From: Arenicellales bacterium | GTDB taxonomy: Bacteria > Pseudomonadota > Gammaproteobacteria > Arenicellales > JAJDZL01 | Assembly (NCBI GenBank): GCA_958295885.1 | Contig: OY282380.1 | Location: 2,356,001-2,420,000 of the forward strand | Reading direction: 5' to 3' | DNA: 64,000 bases | Shown: piece by piece, positions 48,929-60,200 of the stretch | How the letters are laid out: the number at the start of each line of letters is the position of its first letter | Position numbering within the stretch: position 1 is the first letter of the stretch | The notes under the pieces: generated by a model | Database searches by the model: none | Told to the model about the DNA's origin: nothing | The model's input: the letters and a program-made list of their open reading frames with translations, nothing else | Translations under genes and position numbers: made by a program

Positions 48929-50221
48929 ATGGATTCTATAACCCGAGAAGAGATGTTGAACTTGGTGGATGATAATAAACTCAGACGCTTTTTTGCCTGT
49001 ACGGATTCAAAGCGACAAAAGTTCCATACTCCAAAAAGATTTAATTTGTTTACTGTTCTACATAAGGAATCTGATGAAGTGAATTTGCACTCTAAATTTC
49101 TGTATGCGTTGCTTAACCAGTCAGGGGAACAGAATTTAGTGAATTTTTTGAAGCATGTAGGGATAAAAAATTTTAGCTGTTTCAATTTGAAGGTAGAGCG
49201 TGAAAAGTACATTAACCTCCGAATCACGAACGGTGATAAAAAAGCGATAAAAATTGACCTCTTGATCACAAACGGCGATAAGCAAGCGATAATCATTGAA
49301 AATAAAATCTACGCACCCGATTCAGATAAACAGCTCTATCGGTACTACACGGAACTGACGTATAGAGGTTACCGGGTAACTCAATTGATATACCTAACGC
49401 TTGATGGTCATCGACCCTCAGATTCCAGTACTAACGGATTGAACGAATCTGAACGTGAACTGATAAAAAAAATTTCCTATGAGTGTGAAATTCTCAAATG
49501 GCTGGAAGTCTGTCTAGGTAATGCTGACGAATCGGCATTGCAGAGTGCAATTACACAATACATTGAACTCGTAAATAAACTGACGAAGGAATTCAAATAC
49601 ATGAGTGAGTTAGAGAAACTATTGCTGAAAGACAACAACCTTTGCGTCTTAGAAGAATTAAAGCAACGCGTTGGAGACTTGGAAAAGGCGGAAACCAAGA
49701 TTAAAGATGAGTTCTTCAAAAATCTTTGGCGGGAAATTCATGGCTCAATAGAAAAAAGAATTCCGCAGCTTGAACTAGCTGAACACGACGGAGCCATGGA
49801 ATGGGCGCTAAATCCGAACAATAAATCAAATGACGATATTAAACTCGGTAAATCCAATCAATGCGGTCTTTACTATTCGCTGAAGGGTGACAATGCTACA
49901 CTAGGTGTAGAAATGCTGCACCAATGGAATGTCATCATTGGAGTACGTTGCCATAAATCTCACCACAAAGTTTACGAAGAATTTCGCGAAAAATTAATTT
50001 TTCACGAGGAATTAAGGAAAAACAAAGATGCGCTAAACCATCCTGAATGGTGGCCGTGGTTGGAGTCTGTAGATGAAAACTTGAATTTCAGGAAAAATGA
50101 AGTTGTAAACAAGCTACTCAATGACAAGAATAGAGAGGAGTACGTGGATAAAATTTCCGAGAACGTTAAACAAATTTGGGAAATACTCGACAAGGCCGAA
50201 CTGACTGCCAGCTACTCTTGA
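48929..50221 (+). CDS. PD-(D/E)XK nuclease superfamily protein
   Basis: This 430-residue protein has the PD-(D/E)XK core near its N-terminus: HSKFLYALLN (residue 54 on), Asp110 in KIDLLI, and Glu124/Lys126 in IIIENKIYAPD, followed by QLYRYYTEL. These fit the PDDEXK_4 group found in defence islands. The second half has charged helices and a DUF-like C-terminal region. A near-repeat of ITNGDKxAI (99-107 and 113-121) flanks the catalytic Asp. The gene is intact, with a strong ribosome site. It may be a stand-alone anti-phage nuclease; no partner gene is seen. Confidence 0.75.
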   Translation: MDSITREEMLNLVDDNKLRRFFACTDSKRQKFHTPKRFNLFTVLHKESDEVNLHSKFLYALLNQSGEQNLVNFLKHVGIKNFSCFNLKVEREKYINLRITNGDKKAIKIDLLITNGDKQAIIIENKIYAPDSDKQLYRYYTELTYRGYRVTQLIYLTLDGHRPSDSSTNGLNESERELIKKISYECEILKWLEVCLGNADESALQSAITQYIELVNKLTKEFKYMSELEKLLLKDNNLCVLEELKQRVGDLEKAETKIKDEFFKNLWREIHGSIEKRIPQLELAEHDGAMEWALNPNNKSNDDIKLGKSNQCGLYYSLKGDNATLGVEMLHQWNVIIGVRCHKSHHKVYEEFREKLIFHEELRKNKDALNHPEWWPWLESVDENLNFRKNEVVNKLLNDKNREEYVDKISENVKQIWEILDKAELTASYS

Positions 50222-50566
50222 ATTTCTTCTGATATAGCATCATTTTGAACATCGATTGAACGAAAACTGTCTTATCTAAAAAAGTGAATATGCCTCTGCT
50301 TCCATTTCTGGACGTGGTGCAATTATAGTTCATAATTGATAATTAAATCAACTATTTAGATAATACAAAATGTTTTTTTGTAAAAACCGTAATTGTATGA
50401 GGATTTTTTCTATTTTGAAACATCTGATTTCGGATCAAGGCGTCAAGCAATGAGCTGAGATTTATCGGTTGCGAATATACTGTTAAACTAGGTGAAACAG
50501 TCTTTTCACTTGTACCAGGAAAGAATTGAGATTTAACGTTCAATGAAAAAAGGAGGGAATTGAGCC
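50222..50566. other. Intergenic, no supported gene
   Basis: AT-rich spacer before the SDR gene; it ends with AAAGGAGGGAATTG, a strong ribosome site. Confidence 0.5.
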
Positions 50567-51346
50567 ATGTTGACTTCAGTAGAAGGAAGATCGGTCATCG
50601 TAACTGGATCAAGTAAAGGTATCGGCAAGGGCATCGCCAAAGTTTTCGCAAAACACGGTGCCAAGGTGCTGATTGTTGCACGTGGAATGGCTGACGCCGA
50701 AGCCACTGCGGATGAAATTGGAAATGACGGTGGCACTGCTTCTGCTTTCGCAGCAGATGTCACGAGTTCAGAACAGATGGACGCTATGGCCGGGGCTGCG
50801 GCTGAACGTCACGGCGGTATTGATGTACTCTGTTCCAATGCCGGAATTTTTCCGCAAAGTCATTTGGAAAATATGACCGGTGACGAATGGGATTTGGTGC
50901 TGGGCACGAATCTGAAGGGTACTTTCCTCTCCATTAAAAGCTGTCTTCCCTACCTCAAGCAAAGCAGCAGCGGTAGAATCGTATTGACATCATCCATTAC
51001 CGGCCCGATTACCGGATACCCCGGTTGGACCCACTATGGTGCAAGCAAATCCGGTCAGCTGGGTTTTATGAAGACTGCATGCATGGAGTTTGCCAAGTAC
51101 GGCATTACCATCAACGCAGTGATGCCTGGAAACATCATCACCGAAGGTTTGGTTGGCTTGGGTGAAGATTATCTGGAGACGATGGCAGCCTCAATTCCAC
51201 TGAAACGACTGGGTTCTGTCGAAGACATCGGAAACGCCGCTTTATTTTTTGCATCCGACGAAGCGAGCTACATCACCGGACAAACCATCGTTGTTGACGG
51301 CGGGCAGACGTTGCCAGAATCCGTTGAAGCACTTGAGGAGGCGTGA
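50567..51346 (+). CDS. Short-chain dehydrogenase/reductase (classical SDR)
   Basis: This 259-residue SDR has the cofactor motif TGSSKGIGKGIA, CSNAGIF, the catalytic Ser in TSSITGP, and YGASK (Tyr/Lys), and the closing SYITGQTIVVDGG. Basic residues after strand 2 (ARGM) suggest NADP(H), though this is uncertain. Substrate unknown; relatives include UcpA/FabG-type reductases. It has the strongest ribosome site in this part and is the first gene of a plus-strand group. Confidence 0.88.
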   Translation: MLTSVEGRSVIVTGSSKGIGKGIAKVFAKHGAKVLIVARGMADAEATADEIGNDGGTASAFAADVTSSEQMDAMAGAAAERHGGIDVLCSNAGIFPQSHLENMTGDEWDLVLGTNLKGTFLSIKSCLPYLKQSSSGRIVLTSSITGPITGYPGWTHYGASKSGQLGFMKTACMEFAKYGITINAVMPGNIITEGLVGLGEDYLETMAASIPLKRLGSVEDIGNAALFFASDEASYITGQTIVVDGGQTLPESVEALEEA

Positions 51347-51470
51347 GAATTCAAACCAAATCCATCGTGCGGATTCATCGGCAAAGGTGCGAAAACAACC
51401 GGTGAATCGCCGAGACCGCGGCATCGTTTTCTGTTTTCGTTGAACTTGTTTCCGGTGTAAATCACTTCCT

Positions 51471-52487
51471 GTGAATTCCGACAGGTCAGTACGCGTACTT
51501 AATTTAGGCACGATCTCGAATCTGGAATCGCAGTCGATTTATCATGCGATTGCCGATTCCATGACCGTTGATTCTCCAGACACGATTGTGCTGTGTGTTC
51601 CGAGCGAGCCTTATTTCTGCTTAGGTTTTCACCAAAGCAGTTTGCACGTTATCGATCCAAATGGATTGCAAAGGTATCGATTTCCAGTCATGCGCAGAAG
51701 TTTGGGCGGTGGACTGACCTATCTGGACGATCAGCAGATTTTCTATCAATGTATTTTTCACAAGAGCCGGAGTCCGAGCATTCCCCAAGCAGCTTTCAAA
51801 GCGCGGTTGAAAGCGCCCATTCGAACCTTGAATCGAATCGGCTTGTCTGCTGGTCTCTTTTATACCAACGAAATTGAAGTGGCAGGCAGGCGCATTGCGG
51901 GCATTGGCGGTGGTCAGATTGGAGAAGCTCACGTAGTAGTTGGAAATATTCTTTATGATTTTGATTATGAAGCGATGGCTCAGATCATAAGGGCGCCCTG
52001 TGAAAAATTTCGAGAATTCGCGCTGGCTGCAATGAGAGAAAGGATCACAACGCTGGTCCAAGAGGGAAAATCAGACTGCTGGCAGGATTTGCCGGAGTTG
52101 CTGATTGACGAATATCAAAAATCGGTTGAAGCACCCGTTTTTTTAGGTCGTTTGTCTTCCCAGGAACAGGAATCATCAATGCGCCGTGCAGAGCTCATGA
52201 CTTCTCCTGGCTATTTGGAACAGCGAGATCAGTGTGTACCGCTTCAACCGCACCTAATTAGTGATCTGAAAATTTCTGGCTCAACGTCGATTCTGCTGTT
52301 TCGTTATGAAGACAGCCTGCAATCGGGGTATTTGATCGTCAGGGTCTATAAGGGGATGATCAGACAGGTGGCTCGCGTGCACGAACTGTCGAAAGAATAT
52401 TCGAGCGATGCCATTCGGTCAGCGATTCCCGCAGTCAAACTGTCTGCGGTTCATGTTGGCGGCAGTTTATCTGAACTGCGCCGGTGA
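51471..52487 (+). CDS. Lipoate-protein ligase A-like protein
   Basis: This 338-residue protein has a biotin/lipoate ligase fold: YFCLGFHQS, MRRSLGGGLTYLDDQ (the RRxxGGG motif of LplA), and NEIEVAGRRIAGIGGGQ. At the place of the catalytic lysine of LplA (grKiaG), there is an Arg, so normal ligase activity is doubtful. The C-terminal 90 residues are an added domain. The start is GTG at 51471. It is followed by the mismatch glycosylase gene. A link with lipoate-dependent sulfur oxidation is possible but not shown here. Confidence 0.7.
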   Translation: MNSDRSVRVLNLGTISNLESQSIYHAIADSMTVDSPDTIVLCVPSEPYFCLGFHQSSLHVIDPNGLQRYRFPVMRRSLGGGLTYLDDQQIFYQCIFHKSRSPSIPQAAFKARLKAPIRTLNRIGLSAGLFYTNEIEVAGRRIAGIGGGQIGEAHVVVGNILYDFDYEAMAQIIRAPCEKFREFALAAMRERITTLVQEGKSDCWQDLPELLIDEYQKSVEAPVFLGRLSSQEQESSMRRAELMTSPGYLEQRDQCVPLQPHLISDLKISGSTSILLFRYEDSLQSGYLIVRVYKGMIRQVARVHELSKEYSSDAIRSAIPAVKLSAVHVGGSLSELRR

Positions 52488-52542
52488 AGGAACTGCTGAT
52501 GCCGATGGATACGTTGCTTCAGGCAAATCGAGCGGTCGACTG

Positions 52543-53082
52543 ATGAACGAATCAGATTACATCGTGCCAGACGTTCTTGCATCGGGTCTGATCACCGTCT
52601 TCTGCGGAAGAGCGCCAAGTCCTGAATCCGCTCGCCAGCGAGCATACTATGCGCACTTTTCAAATCAGTTTTGGAAAATTCTGGCGGAAACTGGGATGAC
52701 AGACCGGCAGTTCACACCGACAGAATTTCATCTGCTTCCGAAATTTGGGATAGGATTGACGGACATCAATAAAACGGAATCTGGCAGTGATCATGAGTTG
52801 TCAGGATCAGGCGATGCACCAATGACAGTCTATGAGAAAATCAAAATTCATCAGCCGCGGATACTGGCATTCAATGGAAAAAACAACTGTAGAATGTTCT
52901 TGCACGCAGTTTTCAGGGAACCCAAGAATTTGCCGATCGACTATGGCATTCAAGAGTCTTATAAAGTTGGTGACACCAAGATTTATTTACTTCCGAATAC
53001 TTCGGCGAGAGCGCGTGCGTTCTGGCAGCCGGAGTATTGGCGGTCTTTGGCTGTGATGCACAAAGACCTGCTGAATGCTTGA
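52543..53082 (+). CDS. Mismatch-specific uracil/thymine DNA glycosylase, MUG-like
   Basis: This protein of about 179 residues belongs to the uracil-DNA glycosylase superfamily: FCGRAPSPESARQRAYYAHFSNQFWKIL (family motif 1), IGLTDINKTESGSD, LAFNGKNNC and the late LLPNTSARARAF (motif 2). It removes mismatched U or T opposite G. The Met at 52543 is chosen because the family homology begins at about residue 15 from there; an earlier start at 52408 would overlap the lipoyl-ligase-like gene. Confidence 0.82.
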   Translation: MNESDYIVPDVLASGLITVFCGRAPSPESARQRAYYAHFSNQFWKILAETGMTDRQFTPTEFHLLPKFGIGLTDINKTESGSDHELSGSGDAPMTVYEKIKIHQPRILAFNGKNNCRMFLHAVFREPKNLPIDYGIQESYKVGDTKIYLLPNTSARARAFWQPEYWRSLAVMHKDLLNA

Positions 53083-53186
53083 ATGAGCAAAGATGCCATT
53101 GGCAAAGAAAATTCATGCTGAATCGGGTTCTAAGATCTTATGCAATCGAACGAAATTTCAGTCAGATGGAAAGAGGTGAAGGCGCC

Positions 53187-54278
53187 ATGTTTGTGAATGC
53201 TGAAAATTTGAAAAAATCTGCTCTAGCGTTCATGATGCTCGGGTTGATCATCGGTATTTCAGGGGTCGTCATGGCCCAGCAGACCGAACTGGAGTCAACT
53301 GCGTCCTCGAGTGAGCTGGGAACATTCTCAGGCGCGAAAACGACTGAGTATCCGTCGTGGTTCAAAGAAAGTTTTCTTGAATTCGCTGATGACATTGAAG
53401 AAGCGGCACAGGCTGGCAAACGAGTGATGCTCGTGTTCCATCAGGATGGATGCCCGTATTGCAATCTGTTGGTTGAACGAAACTTGAGTCAGAAAAACAT
53501 CGTTGATTTGATTCAGGAAAAGTTTGATGTTATCGCACTCAACATGTGGGGTGATCGAGAGGTCGTAACTGTGGAAGGGCAGCCTTTCACCGAAAAACAG
53601 TTCGCAGCTGCGCTGAAAGTTCAATTCACACCCACCTTGCTGTTTTTCAATGAACAGGGCAAGCCCATTTTGAAATTGAACGGCTATCTGCCACCCGACG
53701 AATTTCTCACGGCGATTGAGTTTGTTGCAGAGCGTCAAGAGAAAATTGTATCCTACAGAGAGTACGTTCGAGCCCATACTCCTGTCGAAAGCAGTGCCAA
53801 TGAATTGATTGCCGAACCGTTTTTTTTGTCGCCTCCATACAACTTAGACCGAACTCATGGTATGTCTGAGCGTCCTCTTGCTGTCTTTTTTGAACAAAAA
53901 CAGTGTCCCAATTGCGAAACTCTGCACCGGAAGGTTTTGATTGATCCAGATACGCGTCAATTGTTGGCGCGATTTGACGTGATTCAGCTGGACATGTGGT
54001 CGGATGAACCATTGGTTTCAATTTCTGGCAGTCGGAAAATTGCACGAGAGTGGGCTGCTGACCTTGATGTTGCTTATGCGCCTACCATCGTACTCTTTGA
54101 CCGCACAGGCACCGAAGTGATTCGTTCGGAAGCATGGTTCAAGATATTTCATACTCAGTCTCTGCTCGATTACGTCTACAGTGAATCATTCAGACATGAG
54201 CCGAGTTTTCAAAGGTATGTGTCAGCACGAGCCGACTCTTTAATTGAGCAGGGCATTGATGTTGATATCTGGCGTTAG
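53187..54278 (+). CDS. Tandem thioredoxin-fold periplasmic protein, SoxW-like
   Basis: This 363-residue protein has an N-terminal signal or anchor (residues 10-30) and two thioredoxin-like domains, each with a CxxC site: CPYC near residue 89 and CPNC near residue 239. Both have the cis-Pro strand (FTPTLLFF and YAPTIVLF). Single-domain relatives are SoxW, the thioredoxin of Sox operons. The start at 53187 is supported by GAGGTGA 9 bp upstream. Its stop overlaps that of the convergent PKS gene by about 4 bp. A role as periplasmic reductant for SoxY is an inference. Confidence 0.82.
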   Translation: MFVNAENLKKSALAFMMLGLIIGISGVVMAQQTELESTASSSELGTFSGAKTTEYPSWFKESFLEFADDIEEAAQAGKRVMLVFHQDGCPYCNLLVERNLSQKNIVDLIQEKFDVIALNMWGDREVVTVEGQPFTEKQFAAALKVQFTPTLLFFNEQGKPILKLNGYLPPDEFLTAIEFVAERQEKIVSYREYVRAHTPVESSANELIAEPFFLSPPYNLDRTHGMSERPLAVFFEQKQCPNCETLHRKVLIDPDTRQLLARFDVIQLDMWSDEPLVSISGSRKIAREWAADLDVAYAPTIVLFDRTGTEVIRSEAWFKIFHTQSLLDYVYSESFRHEPSFQRYVSARADSLIEQGIDVDIWR

Positions 54279-57200
54279 TGCGCTGGCTGATTCCTGTATT
54301 GAACGATGTCGTCGGTGGAAAGGGGTTCAAGCAGATCGACAGCCGCGATCTGCAGGTTGCAATGAGTTTTGAGAAGATGTGACAGCTCCACTGCCAACAG
54401 ACTGTCCATGCCATAGTGAATCAGCGGTTCGCTGCGGTCTATTTCCTGTTCTTTCATGTTGAACACCCTAGCGATGCAGGCAGACACCTTCGAATTCCAA
54501 TCACGGGATTTTTCTTGCAGCGATAGAGGACTTGGGTGACCTTGCTGATTTGCTGAGGATGCTGATGCGTCAGTAGCACTTTCGCCGTTCCAGGCTCGAG
54601 CAGCACCGCGCATTCCAGTAATGACGAGCCTCGAGAGCATTGGGCTGCCTGCAAGCGCTGAATTAAGGCAAGCGAGCATGCTTCCCGCGGGAAGTGGCGC
54701 GACTCCAAAGCTGTTGATGGTTTCGACTGACTTTTTTGGATTTTCAGCAACGAAGCCGTAGTCAGACACAGCACCCCAATTTACTGAAGTCGCTCGGATG
54801 GCTTGATCGCGGAGAAAGTCTGAAAAGGCATCCAAAAAGGCATTCGCAGCGCTGTAAGATGCCTGTCCGGCCGGTCCAAGCAGTGATGCGATGGAAGAAT
54901 AAAGCAAAAAGAACTCCGGCTTTTTGAGTTTGGTCACCTGATACAGATTCCAAGCCCCAGAAATCTTGGCGGCATTCGTCCTTCGGTCACTTCGCTCAGT
55001 CAAGGTCGCGATCATATGGTCGTCAATATTCGAAGCGCAATGGAAAACTCCGCGAATCTCGGAAAATTCCTTGACCGAGTCTTCAAAATTTGTCTGGAGT
55101 TCCTGGAGATTCGCAATATCTGCTGCAACGTGCTGGATTTGAATTTGTGAGCGAAGCATTTCGTCCGCGAATTTCCTAAATTGTTCAGGCAGGGTTTGTG
55201 ATCTGCTGATCACGATCACGACCTTGGCGCCCTGTTCGCATAACCACTTCACGGTGGCGAAACCAAATCCTCGGGTGCCTCCTGCAACTACGTAGGGCCC
55301 GTTTGGGGCGGTTCGAATCGTTGTTTCCATGTCTGGAGCAGCGCTCCGCTGTGTCGATACGACAACTTTGCCGATATGCTGCGCCGCTGCCATATGGCGG
55401 AAAGCAGCAGTGACATTTGCGGAAGAAAAAACGCGGTAAGGCAGAACAGGGACTCTTTCATCGACGATAAGATGAATTAGGCTATGAAAATAATTTGAGA
55501 TGATTTCGGGGTTTTCTTTCCACAATCGGTCAATATCAACAATTTCAATTTTCGCCTGCGGATTTCGCTCCTTGACTGCTGCATGAACGGAACCGCGATC
55601 TTCATTTTTCCCAAGTTCAATCAGCAGGCCGCCCGGCTTGAGAACAGTGGAGTTCGCAGTCGCAGTTTCACCGCTGATCGCATTGACTACAACATCAATT
55701 CCCTTATGATTGGTCCACTTCAGAAAATCTTCCGCAAAGGATCGGGAACGAGAATCAGATACGCGCCGAACTCCAAGCAGATTGAGAAATCTTCTTTTTT
55801 CTTCCGAACCTGCAGTTGCGAAAACCTGAAGATTTCGGGTTTGAGCGAGATGAACCAGCGCTAATCCCACTCCTCCTGACGCACAATGAACGAGAATCGA
55901 ATCACCTGACTGAATTCCCTGCATTTTGTCCATGCAATAAAGGGCAGTGACATATGCCGTCGGCATTCCGACAATCGCCTCGTCGCGAAGAGAATCCGGA
56001 ATTCGAGCCACAAGATTTTCGTCAGCGGCAACGTGACTCGCAAAACAGTCTTTGGCTAGAGCAACAACCCGGTCACCAGATTCAAATTTCTGGACTTTTG
56101 GACCGATGCCTGCGACCGTACCCGCGCATTCAATGCCCAATGAACTCTGCATATGGCCTTGCGTGACCATTTCGTCTGGAAGGGCGCCAAGTGCGATCAT
56201 TACGTCACGGAAATTTAAAGAGGCTGCCGTAACTTGAATGATGACTTGATCATCCTTTGGAATCGGTGTCGCAACGGCTTCATATTCAAGGCATTCGAGG
56301 TCTCCTGACTGAACGCAGCGCAGTCGGTTTGCGAAGGTTCGTTGAGACTCAGCTTGGAACCCGCGAATCCGAGTCAGTTTCGAAACATGGATTTGAGAGT
56401 TTCGAAGCACAATCTCCCGTGAATCGATGTCTGAATGAAGCACTTCATGCAATTGCTCAGCTGAATTCGGCTCGGTTGAATCAATGTCAATCATACGACA
56501 GCGGGTATCGGGAAATTCATTTTCGATCGTTCGCCCGACACCCCACAGAGTTGCTTGCATGCAGCCTGAGAGATTCATTTGACGGTTCATCTTGTGAGCA
56601 TTCGACGTTACCAATGTAATTTCTCGCAGTTCATTAAAATTTTGATGAAACGCTTGCAGCAGGTAAGAAATTGTGACAGCGGGAGTAGGATTGTGAGAGC
56701 TGAGTGTTTCTGACTCTGTCAGAAAATTGAATTCGTTGAAATTCCATAGAAATATAACTTCTGATGGAAGGTCCCGCTTTCGCTGAACTGTTTCAGCCAA
56801 GCGAACATAATCTTCTTTCGAGTTTGGACGAACGGCATATTCGCTGTCGGACTGCGCAAATTGTTTCCCTTTTTTTACAGCGATCACTGAATGTTCGCTG
56901 GATCTTTGAATAAATTGATCGGAGAATGGACTGTCGTCACAGAAAACCAGCAGATTTCGGTCTTCCTTCGGCTTTACAGAGGGCAGCGCAATTGGGCCTG
57001 CTGATTTTTGAGCAACCATTACCGAATGCAGCGATTCAACAGACTCCGGTGAATCCCTCGAACTGGCAATGCATTCAAAGCCGCTTTGATTCAAGGCGCT
57101 TCGCCACTCGTTGCAAGGACGACTCGGACTGCGGCTGAATCCGTCTTTCTCGGGACGGTGCCACCAGTCGCCGAGCATTCCAAAAACTATTCGAGCCCAA

Positions 57201-60200
57201 GCAGGTTCATTCGTAAGTTCAATCAGATGCAAATACCCGTCAGGCTGTAGCAGCCATCGAAGATGCCGCAGAGTAAGATCTAGATCACGAGCAAGATGAA
57301 GAGTATCGAAAGCCAGAATCAAATCGTATTCATGCTGTGTAAGTCCTTGAACAAACGGATCAGAGTTGATGTCGTACTGCTGATAATGGATAAAGTCGTA
57401 GCTGCGAAATCTCGACTTTGCCTGTCGAATGAAACTTTGAGAAATGTCGGAAAACGTGTATCTGACGCGAAACTCTGACAGAATGGGCAGCAGACTGCCC
57501 AACAGTGCTCCGGTTCCGCTCCCCACTTCCAGAATACGACAAGGTCGGTCGTCTTCCCAGCTTTGTAGAATTAAATGAATCGATTCACAAAGAATTTCGT
57601 TATAAATTCGACAGGTAGGTGAACTTGCGTAGAAATTTCGCAGACCCGCCATTGACCCGTTGGGAAAAAGAGATTCCAGTCCTGTCATCTGACCCGAAAT
57701 GACTTTCGATAGATTCAATCCACAGCGGCTGATCAGAAGTAATTCGGACAGATATTCCGCGGCTTCGGCTTGATCCAGAAAGTTCGACACCGATTCTTGA
57801 ACGTCAGATGGAATTTTCCGTAAGAAGTCCACTTGAATCGAATCACTCGTTTTGCCGTCGGCTACTTGGAGAAGCGAGTGACGCTGCAGCAATTTCAGAC
57901 ATGAAAGAAACAGTGACTTCTGCTGAGCATCGACGTTGCACCGCTGCAGCAGATCGCGAAGCGGCGCAGATTTACAACTGGACGGATTGAACCCCAGCTC
58001 GTGCAGGCACCGACCAATGTACGAGATCGCAATTGAAGCAAGCCCGTCGGCGATGGTCTCATAGTAGCGCCGTCTATGGTACGATCTTGCGCGTGAACGC
58101 GCAAACTCGTACAGCTTGCTCTGGTGCGTGCTGGTTTCGAGATTGAAGCTGCTCTGATATCGAACCCAGAGGGGTTGAAAAACCTGCGGTACAGCATCTT
58201 CCGCGAATTGAATTGTACGGTTTGATGTGAATGACTGAAGCGACAGCTCACTGATTCTTGCACAGACGATTCCCTGCAGGTCGACGATGTCCATGCTTAA
58301 GGTGAGTGTAGCTTCGGAGCTCCGAATTTTTCTTATGAAGCATGCCACCCGATTTCGCAGCCCGCTCCAATATTCGATTCGTTTGATCTGGACCGGAAGG
58401 TACGGGTGCGAATCTTCTGTGAAAACCGATGCTGCACGAAAGCAGGTGTCAAGCAATGCAGGATCAAGACAGTAATCGAGCCGTGCGCCCTGACGGCTTT
58501 GGCGCTCCAGCTCAATTCTTGCTTCGGACCGGCTCAAGAGACTGGCATCCCGGATTATCCAGGCTGAATCGTCGCCTTCAAACCCTGGAAAATCGAACAG
58601 AAATTCGGTTTCATGGTTCGATTTCGGTCTCGAAGTTCCCTGTTCAGCGCCATCCTGGCAGACTCTAGGGGCTGATGCAGCGAGAACGCTTGACTGTCCT
58701 TGGCAGTAAGTCACATCTGCCGATGCATCTTCAAGCTGAAATCGCATCGAATCAAATTCATCATTGCAGATCAGTTCTAATTTCAGCGTTGATGAACCGC
58801 CGTCAGCCGGAGGTTCCAATTGAAAAAGTCGGTCAAATTCAATCAGAGAAATTTCATGCGCATCTGCGCGCAAATTGTATTTCGCAGCTTCAAGAACAAT
58901 TTCGATATAGCCTGCGGCCGGGAAAACAATTTCACCATAAAGGCGGTGCTTTTCCAACCATGGCCATTGATCGACGTGAAGTGGAATCATCCAAGTTTGG
59001 CGGCACCGATGGTCAAACTCGTCCCTCAAGGCAGAGCTTAGGATTGGCAGGTTCGACTTACGGCGCGAGAGCGGCAGTGGTTTTCTGATCACTTTCCTGT
59101 ACAGTTTGCGATTGAAAACTGTTCCGGGCAAATCACAGATGTCCGACTTCGGACTGATTCGCTTCCAGTCTACGTCATGCCCTAAATTGAACAGGGCGGC
59201 CAGTGCTGCATGCATGGTTAGATCGTCACTTTTATTTTTTTCGAGTGACCAGCTGACGTGTCCGACGACAGATCTGTTCTGCAGGCATTCGTTGAGGTTG
59301 ACTCTCAAATAGGGGTGAGGTCCGATTTCGACGAACACACGATGGCCATCGTCTAAACAGGCATTCACCGCGTCTGAAAATCGGACTCTGGAGCGAAAGT
59401 TTTCCCACCAATAATTCTCATTCGTTTCCTGAATTCGCATCTCAGCGCCAGACACCGAAGAATACCATCGAATTTCATTTTGCTTGAGAGGCATGTCGCT
59501 TAAGGCCGCTTGAATTTCGTTTTTGCACTGATCAATGAGCGGACTGTGGAATGCGACGGGAAGCTCAAGTTCTCGACAGAAGATTCGATTCTTTTCAAAT
59601 TGGTTGGAGATCAGTTGAACTTTCGCTGGCGTGCCCGAAAACGTCACAGAAGAATCACTGTTGATTGCAGCAATAAAAAGTTGGTCATTTGCCGTTTCAG
59701 CGTACTCTTCTGTTTGGCGGGCGGAAATGGCAGCTGCCAGCATCAACCCGGAGCCGCAGATTTTTTGTAGTGCTTCTGCTCGTGCAGCTACGATGCTCAC
59801 GGCACTGCTTAAATCAATGCTGCCGGCAGCGTATGCCGCGGCAGCCTCTCCTACACTGTGTCCGACGACAGCTCCCGGCTGAACACCCCACGACTTCCAC
59901 AGTTCAAGCAGTCCAACCTGTAAAGAGAACTGAACTGCATGCACTCGCTCGACGCTTGGTCCTTTATTGGGAGATTTTCCTGTGAAGAAAGAACGTACGC
60001 CAAATGAGGACGAAACGGAACTGAAAAGAGCATCGCACAGATCGATAGTCGACCGAAATACCGGCTCGATCGCGTAGAGACCGTTTCTGTTGGGGACCCA
60101 ACTCGTACCGATTCCGTTGAAAACAAATGCGATTGATGAATTTGAGTCAATGCCTGGAGCTGCTTCATGGGATGAAGAACCGATGAAATCTGTAGCCGCG

